DNA of 64,000 nt from Montifringilla adamsi (lineage: Eukaryota; Chordata; Aves; Passeriformes; Passeridae): contig JAGGNK010013114.1 of assembly GCA_017590115.1 (NCBI GenBank), positions 868,001 to 932,000 on the forward strand, in the 5' to 3' direction. The notes below the pieces were generated by a model. The model was not told the origin of the DNA. It worked only from the letters and a program-made list of their open reading frames with translations, and did no database searches. The position numbers and the translations under genes were made by a program. Numbering within the stretch: position 1 is the stretch's first letter; the number at the start of each line of letters is the position of its first letter. Positions 1 through 18,622 of the stretch are shown here, one piece after another.

Positions 1-673
1 ACTATCCCATATTTTGGGATGATGACCAGAATTACTAGGATTATGAATGGCACTGCTTTTAAATGACTACATAATCCTGACCAAGTAATAACCTTGTCAC
101 ACAGTGCACTTGATATACTTGATAATATATATCTAGTGGTGGATGCATAATTCACCCATAAATAATGAGAATTACTTCATGTTTGTAAATCATAACAAGA
201 CATCTGGATTGAAATTAAAAAAAATACAATTTACTAGTGAATATTTACCCATTTGATGGGTATGCAATTCATTTTTCCTTCAGTCAGGTATTGTCTTGGT
301 TTCCTTTTGTGAAGGAAAAAAAATATAACACTCTCTCTGAAGGTGAAAGCACCAAATAGTGAGTATTCAGATTCTCTCTTTCTCTAGCTCAACTTCTACA
401 GCAAGACGTAGTGTGCCATGTCTTTTCCTGCTCCTGCCCTGCTGACTGGCAGCTCTGCATTTCAGGTCAGCTGCTCTGCTGCTTCTGCAAAGCTATGAAA
501 CTGCAAAGCTATGACTGGCTGGGGGGATAAGTACCCAAATTTGTTTTTAAATTAACTGTGAGTACTCAATTCAATGACACCCATTTGATCTATGCAAGGA
601 GATACTTTAAAATTATAACCCACAGAATTCTCCCACTATTCCCCTAACTGGTCTCTGTTTGTTTCTTCCTCAG

Positions 674-7301
<6,628 letters not shown>

Positions 7302-8870
7302 CATGTCTTGACCAGTTTGCCCACTCCAACTATTAGGCTAATTGATACCTCATTTCTACATTTTTTTTGCCATCTTATTCATTTTTTGACTATGACTTGC
7401 TTTGCAAATATCAATCCCCTATGACGTCTACATCTACACAGTTGTTTTTTGGGGTTTTTTTGTGAAAGGTAAGCTTGATATTGATTCATGGTGGTTGCAC
7501 TAGTACATTGCTTATCATATGCTTCACAGAAAATCAGACTAGTATTAGACAGACTTGATGTGGATGAGGTGGCACAATGAAGTCTGTATGTTTGCCCTAT
7601 TAAAAGCTAAGCGAAATGTTTTTCAGCTGCTGCTGAACATGAAGTTTCCATAATCAGGGTGTCTAAATATGTGTGTTGGTTGCCTTGCAAGTACCTGTGG
7701 ATAAATAACTGTGCAGATCTGGATAACAGTAGAACAAGATAAAGAAACCACAGTCTTGCAGCTGTTCTGTGTAACAGTTTTGTGTCTCTGCCTGTGGCTT
7801 TACGTTAAACAGGAAGAACTTCTCACTGTGAACCCATTGAGTGGTTCACTGAAGAGTGTGGAGTGTTCCCCCCCAGAGACACCACCGCACCTGGCAGGAG
7901 GACCAAAGATGTGTATGGTGATCAAAACCCAGTGTGGTTGTTTGTGCTTGTGCCTACACAGTCCTGTCTCTTTGCTATTCTTTGACTTTTCAAGGCAGTG
8001 GAAGTGACCCTGCCTTCCCTTGGTGCCTGGAACAATTTATTTTCCAAAAAGGCTGAGGGGTGTCCAGTCAGGCAGCACCTAACTGCAAAACCAGTTTCTT
8101 TCCCCAAGCTATTTCCTTTCCTTAGGTGGAATTTGGTGGATTTCTGCAGGATTCAGAGCAGACATGTGACCCACCACCTGAGTCAGGAGTGGGTAATTCT
8201 GCTCTGTGGGCAGGATGAAATGGTTTTACATCCTTTCCCTGTATCATCCCTTCAGTCACCAGGCAGCCTGCACAGTGCTGCACAGTGAGCTGTGGGAGGG
8301 CCTTCTTAGTAGCTCCATACCCAGCTACCAACACCAGTGAGGGAATTAAAAAATAACACCACTTTTAATTGCATTTATTTTCTCCATGCAAACTGATCTA
8401 GTGAAAAGCATAGTGTTCATGGCTAATGGCAGCAAAATGATTGCTTAAAAAAGCTAGCTAATAAAATAGTTTGTACCTCAAAGGGATCCCAAGACCCAAA
8501 AAATCCTTACAGGCTTTTTCTCAAACTACTTTACCTTCAGTCCAACATAAATATTTACTTCACTTTTAAGATCTACCTTTTATCTCCCCGTTTTCAAGGA
8601 GCACCTTTCCAAGCTGCACATGCTGCTAATGCTGTATTTTAGTCTGTCAGTTTTGTCAGTGCCTTTCTAAAATCAGTGGTGTTCTTTATTCTGAAGGAGA
8701 TCATCAGAAACTACTTTGCTTCTCACAGGCAGGAGCAATGCAAATTTCTTCACTGCTTTTCTTGATAAATACTTTTAGTACCATGTAAATATTAAGGTGC
8801 TGTATCTCTAAAGCAAAGAGATAACCTAAGCAGGATGAAAAGCACAATAAACTTCCTGAGCTTTTGTGTG
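7302..8870 (+). other. TMEM45A: TMEM45A 3' UTR (probable)
   Basis: After the stop codon the sequence is AT-rich with no large open frame. The first canonical AATAAA seen lies at 8,846-8,851, followed by a GT-rich stretch (TTTTGTGTGTCTTGTT) typical of a cleavage/polyadenylation site, so the UTR would be about 1.55 kb. The end is inferred; RNA data could show earlier or later sites, for example AATAAA copies at 9,596-9,606. Confidence 0.5.
8846..8851 (+). terminator. Polyadenylation signal AATAAA, probable end of TMEM45A
   Basis: A canonical hexamer about 1.5 kb after the stop, with a T/GT-rich downstream element within 35 bases. Confidence 0.5.
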
Positions 8871-11800
8871 TCTTGTTAGAAGACTTCAGTTGTTAATTTT
8901 TAAAATAATTTTAGGTGTTTGCCAAGTATTGTGAAGTAACACCTGTAACCAGGTGCCAGATTCTCCAGATGAATCTTCTTTGGAAAGCAAGAGTAGTTGG
9001 CTCGCAGACATTTCTACATTTACAAACGTCAAGGAGGAAATGGCACATTGCTAGCCAAAGATCATTGCTTTTCTTAGCAATTGTTGGCCTTTTTCCAATG
9101 GCTTTCTCTGAAGGCTCTTGGAGATTTTGGCAAACTTCAGTAAAGCCTGTCACAAACCTTAGTAAAGCCCAGAACATTCTTGTAAGATAGGTATTGGTAT
9201 GGTATATTTGTAGCTCTGTGTCTCAGCTTTAAAGTGGTCTTACTACAAACTCTGAAATAATTTTATTTACTCCACTCTGCAAATCTAAGACTGGAGTTTG
9301 ATTACTGTGGTTCCATTAAAATCAGATTTTCTGTAGAAAGAAGATCCAGGGCTTCCCTGAGGAGCTTGCCTGTTAATTGCAGCAGGGATACATTTGCCAA
9401 ATGTGTCCCTGTTAGGATCTTACCTTCATTGCACCACATCACTGTTGTCTCTAAATTGTGGGGATTGTTTTTTAAAGGGCAGATCCTTTTTCCTGTTAGA
9501 ATGGTTGAGCTACAAAGCTTCTGTAGTCTGGGCAGAGAAGACGATGGTTGTGCATCAAAGAGAACTTGGGGATTATTACAAAATTCTGTCACAATAATAA
9601 AATAAATTGATGAAGTGAACCTCACGGGCAAGCTGTGCACAGGGAAGGTGCTTAGCAAAATCTCCTTTTGAAAACAATTCCCTGCTCTTACAGAAGCAAA
9701 AAGTGACAGAACTTGAGCTCATTGGACAGAGAGTGGCTGCCTGATACTGTTCCTCCAGTGGGGAGGAGCTGGGGACTCTGGCTCTGTCCTTATCCAGCAG
9801 TGGCTGCAGAGCTGGGTCTTTTTGGGGAAAAACTGAGCAGGATTTGGCCTGCTGAGAGGTATCACCTGCACCTCCCTCTGCGTCCCTGCTGTGAATCTCC
9901 TCTAAATGACCACAGAACTGGATGAATAAGCCCAACACGTCTGCTGGCTTCGGTGCAAGCACGCTTGGCAAAGACACCTCTAAAGAAGACCAAACTGGAG
10001 GCTGATGCAGTCTGACACAGAACTGTAGGGCAGGCTTTCTGCAAAAAGCTCTCTCCTCACATTAGAAAATGTGGCATTGCATTATCAAGCTTGGAGAAAT
10101 GCAAGGAAAAACAGATCCTGAAGTCTCAAAGAAAGTAGTTTTTGGAATTTAATTTTTAATACTTACAGCACATGGAAAGTGAGTGTCATAGCAGGGGTTT
10201 GTGTCTGACAAGTGTGTGGTGCCACAAAAGAAAGGAACACCCTATTACACAGTGAGATTTTGCTACATGGAATGCCTGACCCATTCTCCTGTGTTCTAAA
10301 GAGAAGCCTAGGAACAGTAGGGCATCTATGACAACGAAAAAGGTACAGCCTTCATAATTTCACAAGCAGCAGGTATTGCCTGAGTTGAATGAAGGGAGGG
10401 AAGTCCAACAAGTTTACAAACACCACTCAGAAAAGGGAAGCTGCTCTCAAGAAAATTTAAATTATTTTTAAATATTGGTGCCTTTGAAAAACTATATGTT
10501 AGTTTTTACTAGACAAAATACACCTGTAATTTTATTTAAATAAAATTGATTTATTAATGTAAGACGTCTGTGATGTTTTCAGGGGAAAAAATATAACCAT
10601 TTATGGGACAGGATGGGGTGGGATAAACAGGTTACATCCAGACATTTGAACAAGTTGCACTTTAATTCAAGAAAGGTCAGTACTACCTTGTCATCAGAAA
10701 CTGCGATGTGTGTTCTATTTAAATTACTTAAAGGTATTATTTAAATTATTTTTTTCCTTTGTAACTAAACATAGCATGAATGAAGAGCAAATATGACAGC
10801 AAGGAATTTGTATCCTCCAGGTTCACTCATCCTTAAAACTTAGGCACTAAAACACTTCAGTGGATCAAGTACCTTAATCAGGTACTCTTCCCCAAAATGT
10901 TTTGGTTCCTCCAAACAGCAGTTGCGGTAGGAGTTGCTGGTACAAAAGTTGGTGGAAGAAAACAGAACAGTTTTTTATCCAAAAAGATCTCCAGTGTGTG
11001 CAGTAGTGGAAGGGAGCCTGACTCCCAAGAACTAAGTAACAAAGAGCACATCTGTTAAAAGGGAGAAAGACAACCAGAAAACTGCCAGAAAATTTGTCCT
11101 TAAAATCTATTCTAGGTACAATATATGCTTGCTCAAAATAGTTGTCAAATAAGGAATAACTTGTCCTCAGATGACTTTTTTTGAACACTAATTTCTACCT
11201 CTTTGCTAGGTAACTGTTGCAGTTCATGGATCTCTATATTTGATACGTTTCTTAGAATGAAAATACATTTAGAGAAGTAGATGAAAACCATAATTATAAA
11301 TACTACAGCAATACTAAGTAATTTAGCTTAGAAAGGAAGCTCTCACCTATAGACTTCTGCCATTTACTGACAAAACACTCTGCCAGAGATGGCAGTTCAG
11401 AGGTCAATGCAAGGGTGCAATAAAGGCCTGAAATTAGAGCAGAAATGGTTTTGCCTGTATGCTGTGGTTAGGAGCCACTGCCTCCCTGAGGAGGGGAAGG
11501 AAGAAATGGAAAACAGGCTGTAGATCCATACAGCTGAATAGCAATTAAGCAACAAGAAATCACTCCCAGCACTCTGAAGAGCATGGGAGGGGCAGCTGTG
11601 TTCATGGTACACAGCATTCCAGCCTCCTGCCTCTGGTGTAATTTACCAGGGGTAAGGTTCTCAGACACATGGTGGGATTTTTATGGCTCCTGTGCCACAG
11701 GAAACAGCAGTGCCAATCTTCCAGTAGGAGTGACAGTAGGAGGGAAAGCTTGCACTGCTTTGCTGGAATTTTACTGGTTTGTGACTGACTCAGATGCAGT

Positions 11801-12930
11801 TGACACATTAAAAAAAGTCAAAGATGGTGTTTACTGCTGGCACCGTGCTTTGTGCACACTTGAAAACAAAAAAGAAAGGAAATAAGAAACATCTGGCTCT
11901 AATTAAGGCTTAAAAGAAATGAAGGAAAGCAGAAGAAACATATCCTGTCACTCAAGAGCGATTTTACCTCCCTGCAGCTGCATCACACATACGAATTTGC
12001 AAGTGTTAAGGTTCCCTTTCAGTTTGTTATTCTATCATATAAACATGGTTTAATATTTTCATAAATAAAAGTATACTATCTTTTAAGAGGTGTTCATTCA
12101 TTTGTGTTGGTTTTGCCATCTGGTGCGTTAAGTATTTTTTTTCTCTGTATTTTATATAAAGTGTTCATATGAAGTTAGAAATTCACAGTTTTGCTCACAA
12201 TCCTACTGCAATTTCCCAGTGGACAAACTGTCTCCCATTTGCAAAGCTGGGCTTGTAACCCAAAGTTTTGGACTCTTAGTATTCCATATATCTAAACTCA
12301 ACATTCTAGTCAAAGATATCCATGATGATGTTAGCCATGTAAAGGGAAGAAGCAAGGATGCTCTTTCCATTGAATAGGAAGGGCAGTGTAAGTAAGCATG
12401 AGAATGAATTTCTTTTCCTATTTTGTCATTTAAAAATACCTGCAATCATCTAGCAGCATTTCTATTAGCAAAGGACTCAGACCTGTGATTCAGTAGCTGG
12501 GTCTGCTTTCAATACACCAAAAACCTCAGACTGAGTTTGGCAAAGCTGGATGGAGCTTAATGTCACTGAACTGCTCTTTTTCCCATTTTCAAGAATCAAG
12601 TTGCACTTGGTTCTGTTTTGTCTGTAAGATTCCTGCTCAGGGATAAGCATCTTCCTGTGTGTCTCTTAGATCCAATTTTACATTCCTATCCCTTTAAACA
12701 GCAGAAAAACAAACATTTAACTGCTTATGGCAGGAGGCTGTAAAGTAATTAACATTTCAAGGCTGCAAAGCATTCTGTGTGAGCAGGAGATGTTTCTGTC
12801 CAGCTGAGCATTGCTGCTGTTCACAGTGTGACGGCACTGGGAGAGCTGGGCCATGCAGCCTTCATGCTCCCAGGGCTTGCCCGGCCACCCCCGCAATTCC
12901 TCCCAAGCCCAGGGGTAGGAATGTGCCCCC
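8871..12930. other. Intergenic, no gene recognised
   Basis: AT-rich DNA between the TMEM45A 3' end and the LTR-like block. Open frames of 60-130 codons on both strands (for example near 8,911-9,190 and 9,576-9,977) show no family motifs, no splice-consistent partners and overlap each other on opposite strands. I saw nothing specific here. Confidence 0.5.
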
Positions 12931-12934
12931 TGTT

Positions 12935-13350
12935 GACAGAGTGACAAAACTATTCTTTGTCCCCCTAAAAAGGAAAGAAGCCCAGGAGTTTCTCTCATTG
13001 ATTAGGTAAAAAGCCACTTCATAGGGCCTTGGAAACTTCACCCCAAACTTAAGGGTAGCTAATTGGATAGGAGCCAAAAAGTCCCGCCTGGGCAATTTAC
13101 TAGAAAAGGATGTGAACAAAGAAACGAATGGCTTTTGTGAGGTGTTTTACCAGGAGCAAGGTCTCTTGCACCTGGCTCGGTTTTTTCTGTTTGTTATTTT
13201 GCCTTTTATTAAACCTTTTTGTTTCCAACACTGCAGCAGAAGCCATCGTGCTTATTTTTATGCCTCCAAAGGTAGCTGAGGTATCTTGGATGTATTATAT
13301 TCCTCCGAGAGCTTATCAGACATGGCTCGAGGAGGATAATATAAGACCCA
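12935..13350 (+). mobile_element. Probable endogenous retrovirus LTR (solo, boundaries unresolved)
   Basis: The block has LTR-like composition: a U3-like start around GTGACAAAACTATTC, a short unique stretch with AATTGGATAGGAG, then the polyadenylation-like TTTTATTAAACC at about 13,206 followed by T/GT-rich sequence. It resembles songbird LTR consensus sequences as I remember them. No perfect flanking target duplication was found. The open frame at 13,128-13,613, which begins with a hydrophobic signal-like stretch, lies across this block and the GC-rich DNA after it and is probably fortuitous. Confidence 0.45.
13293..13343. repeat. Imperfect inverted repeat next to the LTR-like block
   Basis: ATTATATTCCTCCGAGAGC and GGCTCGAGGAGGATAATATA form two near-complementary arms around a spacer of about 12 bases. 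This could be an LTR secondary-structure element or an insertion footprint. Confidence 0.5.
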
Positions 13351-13830
13351 GGGGCTCCCCGGCCTTGGATGTACACTGGGGCCACTGGCGCTGTGCCACG
13401 CAGCCTCGGCTGTCCTGCCCCACAGAGCCCCGTGCCCGCCCCTCTCCCATGAAGCCTCCCATTCCCTGGCAATCCCGCTGGGGGAAGCTGCACTTTGGCA
13501 TCTCAGGGAGTGAAGGGCTCCGGTGGCCCCCGGATGATGTCTGTGCCACCCTGGACTGTCACCTGTCACCGGGGTGCCACGGCCCCTGTGCCCCCCTCAT
13601 GTCCCTGAGCTGATCCACCACTGAGGATCTTTTCCCTTTTCTGTTTCCCATGCTAATGTGAATAACACGGAGAGAGGAAAGATCTAGGACAAGAAACAGG
13701 GCTGCCACACGCAGGCAGGCAGACCGAGTGTCCACCCCCCGAGTGGACAGAGCTGAGCCCAGAGGGACAGCACGCAGCCCTGTCCCTCCGAAAGGATTGT
13801 ACCAGCCTGGCACTGGGGTGGTGGCACAGC
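13351..13830. other. GC-rich intergenic island
   Basis: Markedly richer in G and C than its AT-rich surroundings, with C-runs and many CCTG/CAGG words, and open frames on both strands that mirror each other. No gene motif, no splice-consistent exon and few CpGs compared with the TFG promoter, so I do not call it a promoter. It may be the tail of the adjacent element. Confidence 0.4.
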
Positions 13831-16800
13831 CTGGGTTTAACTAAAATCTCTGTGAGTAGACTATTAAGACATTTGGCTATCTGAATAAGCATATTAACAA
13901 TTTTGGTGTTCCCATTTGTAAAAGCAATCTTAATTATTCCAGCATTTCCATAGTCTTTCCTATGTCCTGAGGAGTTTTCTTCAACACAAAATGTCTAGGT
14001 CACCTGACATGAGATAATTTTTATTTTCAGTATGAATATTTTGAATATGAGTATCATTATGAGTACCTTGCAGATTGCCACCAATTGAATTAAAATAATA
14101 AATACATATATTGCTCATTTTTATTCTTCATAAGAGGAAAAGGCATCATAACAATCTGTAAGGTGTTAAGGAATTGTAGTCTGGATTAGTAGCAGTATCA
14201 GTAGTGTCTAATGGCTAGACAATTGTGCAACATCCCAAGAGTCCAGAACCCTTTTTTTTTTACTGCATTTCTGTACATTCTCTGCACATCACATCAGCTT
14301 GTTGAGCCCTGTTTTATAAAGTGAGATGGAATTGCTTTGGTAATTAAAAAAGCCAAACAAATCTCCTTTCCTCATTAGCAAAACACATGTTAAAGCAAGG
14401 TACTGTCCCTACTTACTCAGTGGGAATTAATCCACTGAATGCTGATGACAAAAAAGACGTGTTTATTCCAACTCATTCTTAAAATAACTCTATTTTCTTC
14501 TTCACTTTGACTGTGTTGACTTTCACCCTGTGCCAGCCAGCACCACTTTCCCCAGGGTATGTGCAGATCTATAATGAGGACCAGTCAGTTCCCAAGAGGC
14601 AATAAACACACATATGCCAAAACTCTTTTTTTTTAGAACAGAAAAGGTTAAAGTTTTATCAGTAGACAAGTAGTTAATGGTTTATAACAAGAGTATCACT
14701 GTATAATAACAATTTTATAGCATTGCAGACAGCCTGCACTAAAACATGTCTTCACCCCACTGGGACAGAATTCTGGTTGGAGTCACTGCTCTGTAGTGAC
14801 TGTGACCCTTTGGTTGCTGTGTATTTGGCAGCTCCTCAGATTTAAAGCAGGTAAGAAATTATTCTACCCAGTTTGAACTCTTTGGGTTCTTTTTCCTTTC
14901 CTTAAATGTTTAAGCATAGCTGCTGAAAAATATTATTACCTCCATGTTGCATGCTTCTCAGGAGGAAATATTTTTCTTCTTAGAAGAATGTTTAAAGAAG
15001 TACCCCAAACTTTATATGCTGCTGTAAAACAGAAGAGGATGACAAGCAATCTCTGGAGTGTTTTAATTGGAACATGTGTCCACTCATGACTCCTTTGATA
15101 TAACTTTGAGAAATGTCTTGACATTTTCTCATTCTTTCGATAGAAATTTGATTTATTTTTCAAAAGAGATAAATATACCTCTAACTAATCTAGTAAATTG
15201 TATTTTATAAAGGAAATATTTGCTTTGCAGATGCTTGTATGTTTGCATCCATATAGCACCTGTTCATGTTTTCATTGCAACTTGCATTGTGGACATATTT
15301 ATTGAAAGCATACCAGAGACTTGCATTTTCTATATCTGAAAATCAGGTCAATGTACTCTTGTAAAACATTTCTGTGTGCAAACTTGGAGCAGAACGCTCA
15401 TCAGTGTTTCCTCAGCAAAATACTCACTACATTGAAGTGTCACAAAACTGTGCACGGACCTATATTTAAAATGCTTTGAAAGAATCAAGTAATCCTGGCT
15501 GCTTGTCCAGTAGAGAGTCAGGCATGATTTAAGACCAAGAAGCCTGAAGAAAAGTTTATATAAGGATTCATTAGGTTACATTTACTTCAAGAGATTTATC
15601 AGATGTTTGTAGGGATTGAATATTCCAGAGCCTAAGAAAGGACGCAAAAGTAAACAGTGATTATTTAACATCACTGTTAAATTATTACTATCAGTAATAA
15701 TCTACCTTTGCTAATATCAGTATATGCTCAGATCTTTGTTTGACTTGATGGAGCCAAAGCCAGATGAGATGGGAGTTAAGTCTCAGTACGGCACAGGGAT
15801 ACCTCTGCTTGTGCCTGACACAGCTGCAGGCAAACGAGCTGCTAAGGAAGGCATTTAAACTGCAGCTACTTCAGGGATGGAAAACACCTCCATGCCCATC
15901 TGGTGCATTGCTTGCTGTGCATAGTGGTAGAGTTTCTTCTTTATTCAGACTTCAATCACAACTATTAGCATTAACAGTTCCCACAATGCTTGATTAAAAC
16001 TCCCTCAGCAGTTCACGGTGACATGGTAATATACAAGAATCTAATAATTTTAATTTAGACATATATACAGTCAACAATCAGTGGCATTCTTGACATGATT
16101 AATGTCTGCAAAACCTAAAAGACAAAGATGTTTCTTGAATCTTAAAATAAAACCAGAAGAACCCCATGATTTTAAGCCTGTTACCACATATGTAATAGAT
16201 GTGACTGCATAAGTCAGCTCAGGAATTTGCATTTGTGAAAGTCAGATTTCTCTCTGTCAGAAACAAAAAAAGCCTCATGAGACCTTGAACAGTAGGCTAA
16301 GAAAAGTTACCAGGAAGCTCTAAGTAGAGGCACAGTTTTGCCTGGCATTAACAGGTTCTGTGAGTGTCACGTTGTTACAGAGGAACTCTTTCGGGGAATG
16401 CAAAGGTAAGGCTGATGCCCTTTGCTGTCACCTGCCCTTTGCTGTCACCTCCCCTTGACCGCATGGGCTTCATGGCAGCTCTGTCTGCACCTCCAGGGCT
16501 AAATGCTGAACTTTTTACCCCACAGCTGCCTGCTTTTCTCCTTCATTGCTTCCAAAGGTGTGTCAGCCCAGTCTTTCTTTTCACCTTTCTCTTTCCTTGC
16601 ACTCCGTTGCAGACTGTCACCAGCCTTGCCCCAGCTGGCTGCGGAAGCAGCTCCAGCACTGCTCCCACCTGAGGCTGTCCCAGACACTGCTCCTCAGCAG
16701 GCAGCCCAGGGTCCAGGGCAGCCCTGCTCCCTCCCTGGTTTTGGGATCCTTGGTGCCAGATGAGCCAGCAGTCCTGCCTGGCCTGGCAGGGTTCATGCTC

Positions 16801-18470
16801 ACCAAGCAAGGCAGAGGCTTGGAGCTGTGCTGCAGGTTCCCCAGCTGTGCTGGGGGTTCCCAGGCTCCCAGTCCAGAACAGGTGGGTGGCTGAGCTCCAG
16901 GGACACTCCTCTGCCACATGAGCCACACTGAGTGCCTGGCTGGTGAGACAGTGCTGCTGGGCAGCGGAGCAACAACGGCGTGATCGGACACAGCTCCCAC
17001 AGATCCAGAGGTTCTCCACAGCTGCTTAGGGCTGCACAAATCTGGGCCGCACAAATCTCAATTGCTGGAGGAGATTTTCTTTCCTTCCTGTAAGATTTCC
17101 AATGGAGAGTTGATGTGTTTTGAAAAGCTGATGGCTGGGACAGACTTTACCTAGCTACACTTAGATGTTATTCCACTATCATCAGAGAGATCTGGCTGCA
17201 GTGGAGCTGAGACAGCCTAAACACAACTGCTAAATAGCAATAACATGAGCAAAAGCTAAGCAAAGAGTGCCAAGAATAGAATTACCCCTGCCACGTGGCA
17301 CAGCCCTTATAGTTTGCAATAATCTTCCAGTTATATGAATCCTATTAAAGAGTAAGAAGTTAAGCAATCTCTTTAGTTCAGTGAGAACATTGGAAATATA
17401 CAATGACACGTGTTCCTGGCAGTGCTGTTTACTTTTGAATGTTCTGGCTTTCCTCTGTTTGTCAGTGTCTCAAAACACAGGCATTAAAATGTCAGATCAA
17501 ATGGCAGTCCTCAAGTCCACTTTTCAGCATTATTTGAAACCATACACCCAGTGCATAGGTGTGCAATTTCCACTGTGACCCTTACTGGAAAGGATTCTAA
17601 CTCCATCCTTCACTTAGGGACCTGGTGAGATTGACTGTGAGCAAACCTTGCTCTGTGGAGATCCCCCAGCTCTTGGATCCTTCTTTCCAACACTAAGGTC
17701 TGCCCATCCCTTCCCTGTTGCAATTTCTGCAGCAGAGTACTCCTTTAGCCATTCAAGATCTGCCAGTCTCTTTTTAAAAAATCCTAAGATTTTCAGAGCT
17801 TGCTCTGAAATATCATCATACACAGGAAATACCATAATACATTCAGAAATTTCTAAGATCTGCAATTCCTCTGCTATTGCTTAGACTGTGCCTTTTTGTT
17901 TCCTGAAGCTGTGGCAGCCAGTCCAATGATTATTTCAAAGAAAACCCACTATTTCTGCTCAAAGACAGAATAAAAATCGTCACCTGTCCTGAAGTGGGTA
18001 TAGAAGCTATGTCTGAGTTTGGGGCATGTGGGTTTCCTGTTTTATCCTATAATGCCTGCCTTAAATCAAAGCATCCTTATCTGATTCTTGGATGTGTGAC
18101 TATCCACGTCCTTATTATTGTGCCAGGCCCTTCAGGACTAGGAATCTGTGGCTTTGTTTTGCCTTCTTGGTCCTGTGAATTCCTGCAGAAGTAATTTGGG
18201 TGTTTCATGGACTTAACAGTTTGAGCTTTTGGTAGACTAGACTCCTGCTCATTCAGCATCTGCACACAATTGTTCCCACCTATATTGTTTTGGGAATTCA
18301 AATTCATGTTTGGAAGCTTTGACCCCACATTCATGTCATTGGTTTTAGGGGCAAGTGACTGAGTTTATGGGTGAGATTATGTGTCATGTATATATTTTTA
18401 GCTGAGGCTTCAAATATATCATGCTTCTTTCTTTCCTTAATCAAATTAAATAGATACATTATTTTACATA
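13831..18470. other. Intergenic, no gene recognised
   Basis: Mostly AT-rich unique sequence with a moderately GC-rich patch at about 16,400-17,060. That patch contains a short tandem duplication of GCCCTTTGCTGTCACCT near 16,420-16,455. Overlapping open frames on both strands there (up to 158 codons) are low-complexity products of base composition. Confidence 0.5.
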
Positions 18471-18483
18471 CCTGTTGATGAAG

Positions 18484-18622
18484 CGATATATCTATATATA
18501 TATATGTATATATATGTGTATATATATATGTATATATGTATGTGTATATATATATACACACACACACATATATACATATATATATACACATATATATATA
18601 TATATATACACATATAGACATG
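18484..18622. repeat. TA/CA microsatellite
   Basis: Alternating TATATA, TATG and CACACA tracts over about 140 bases. The apparent proteins on both strands here are Tyr/Ile repeats translated from the microsatellite and are not genes. Confidence 0.9.

Noticed and set aside
16543..17054. Overlapping minus-strand frames of 145-158 codons
   Set aside because: Two overlapping frames open together, no domain, no splice-consistent neighbours; attributed to local GC content.
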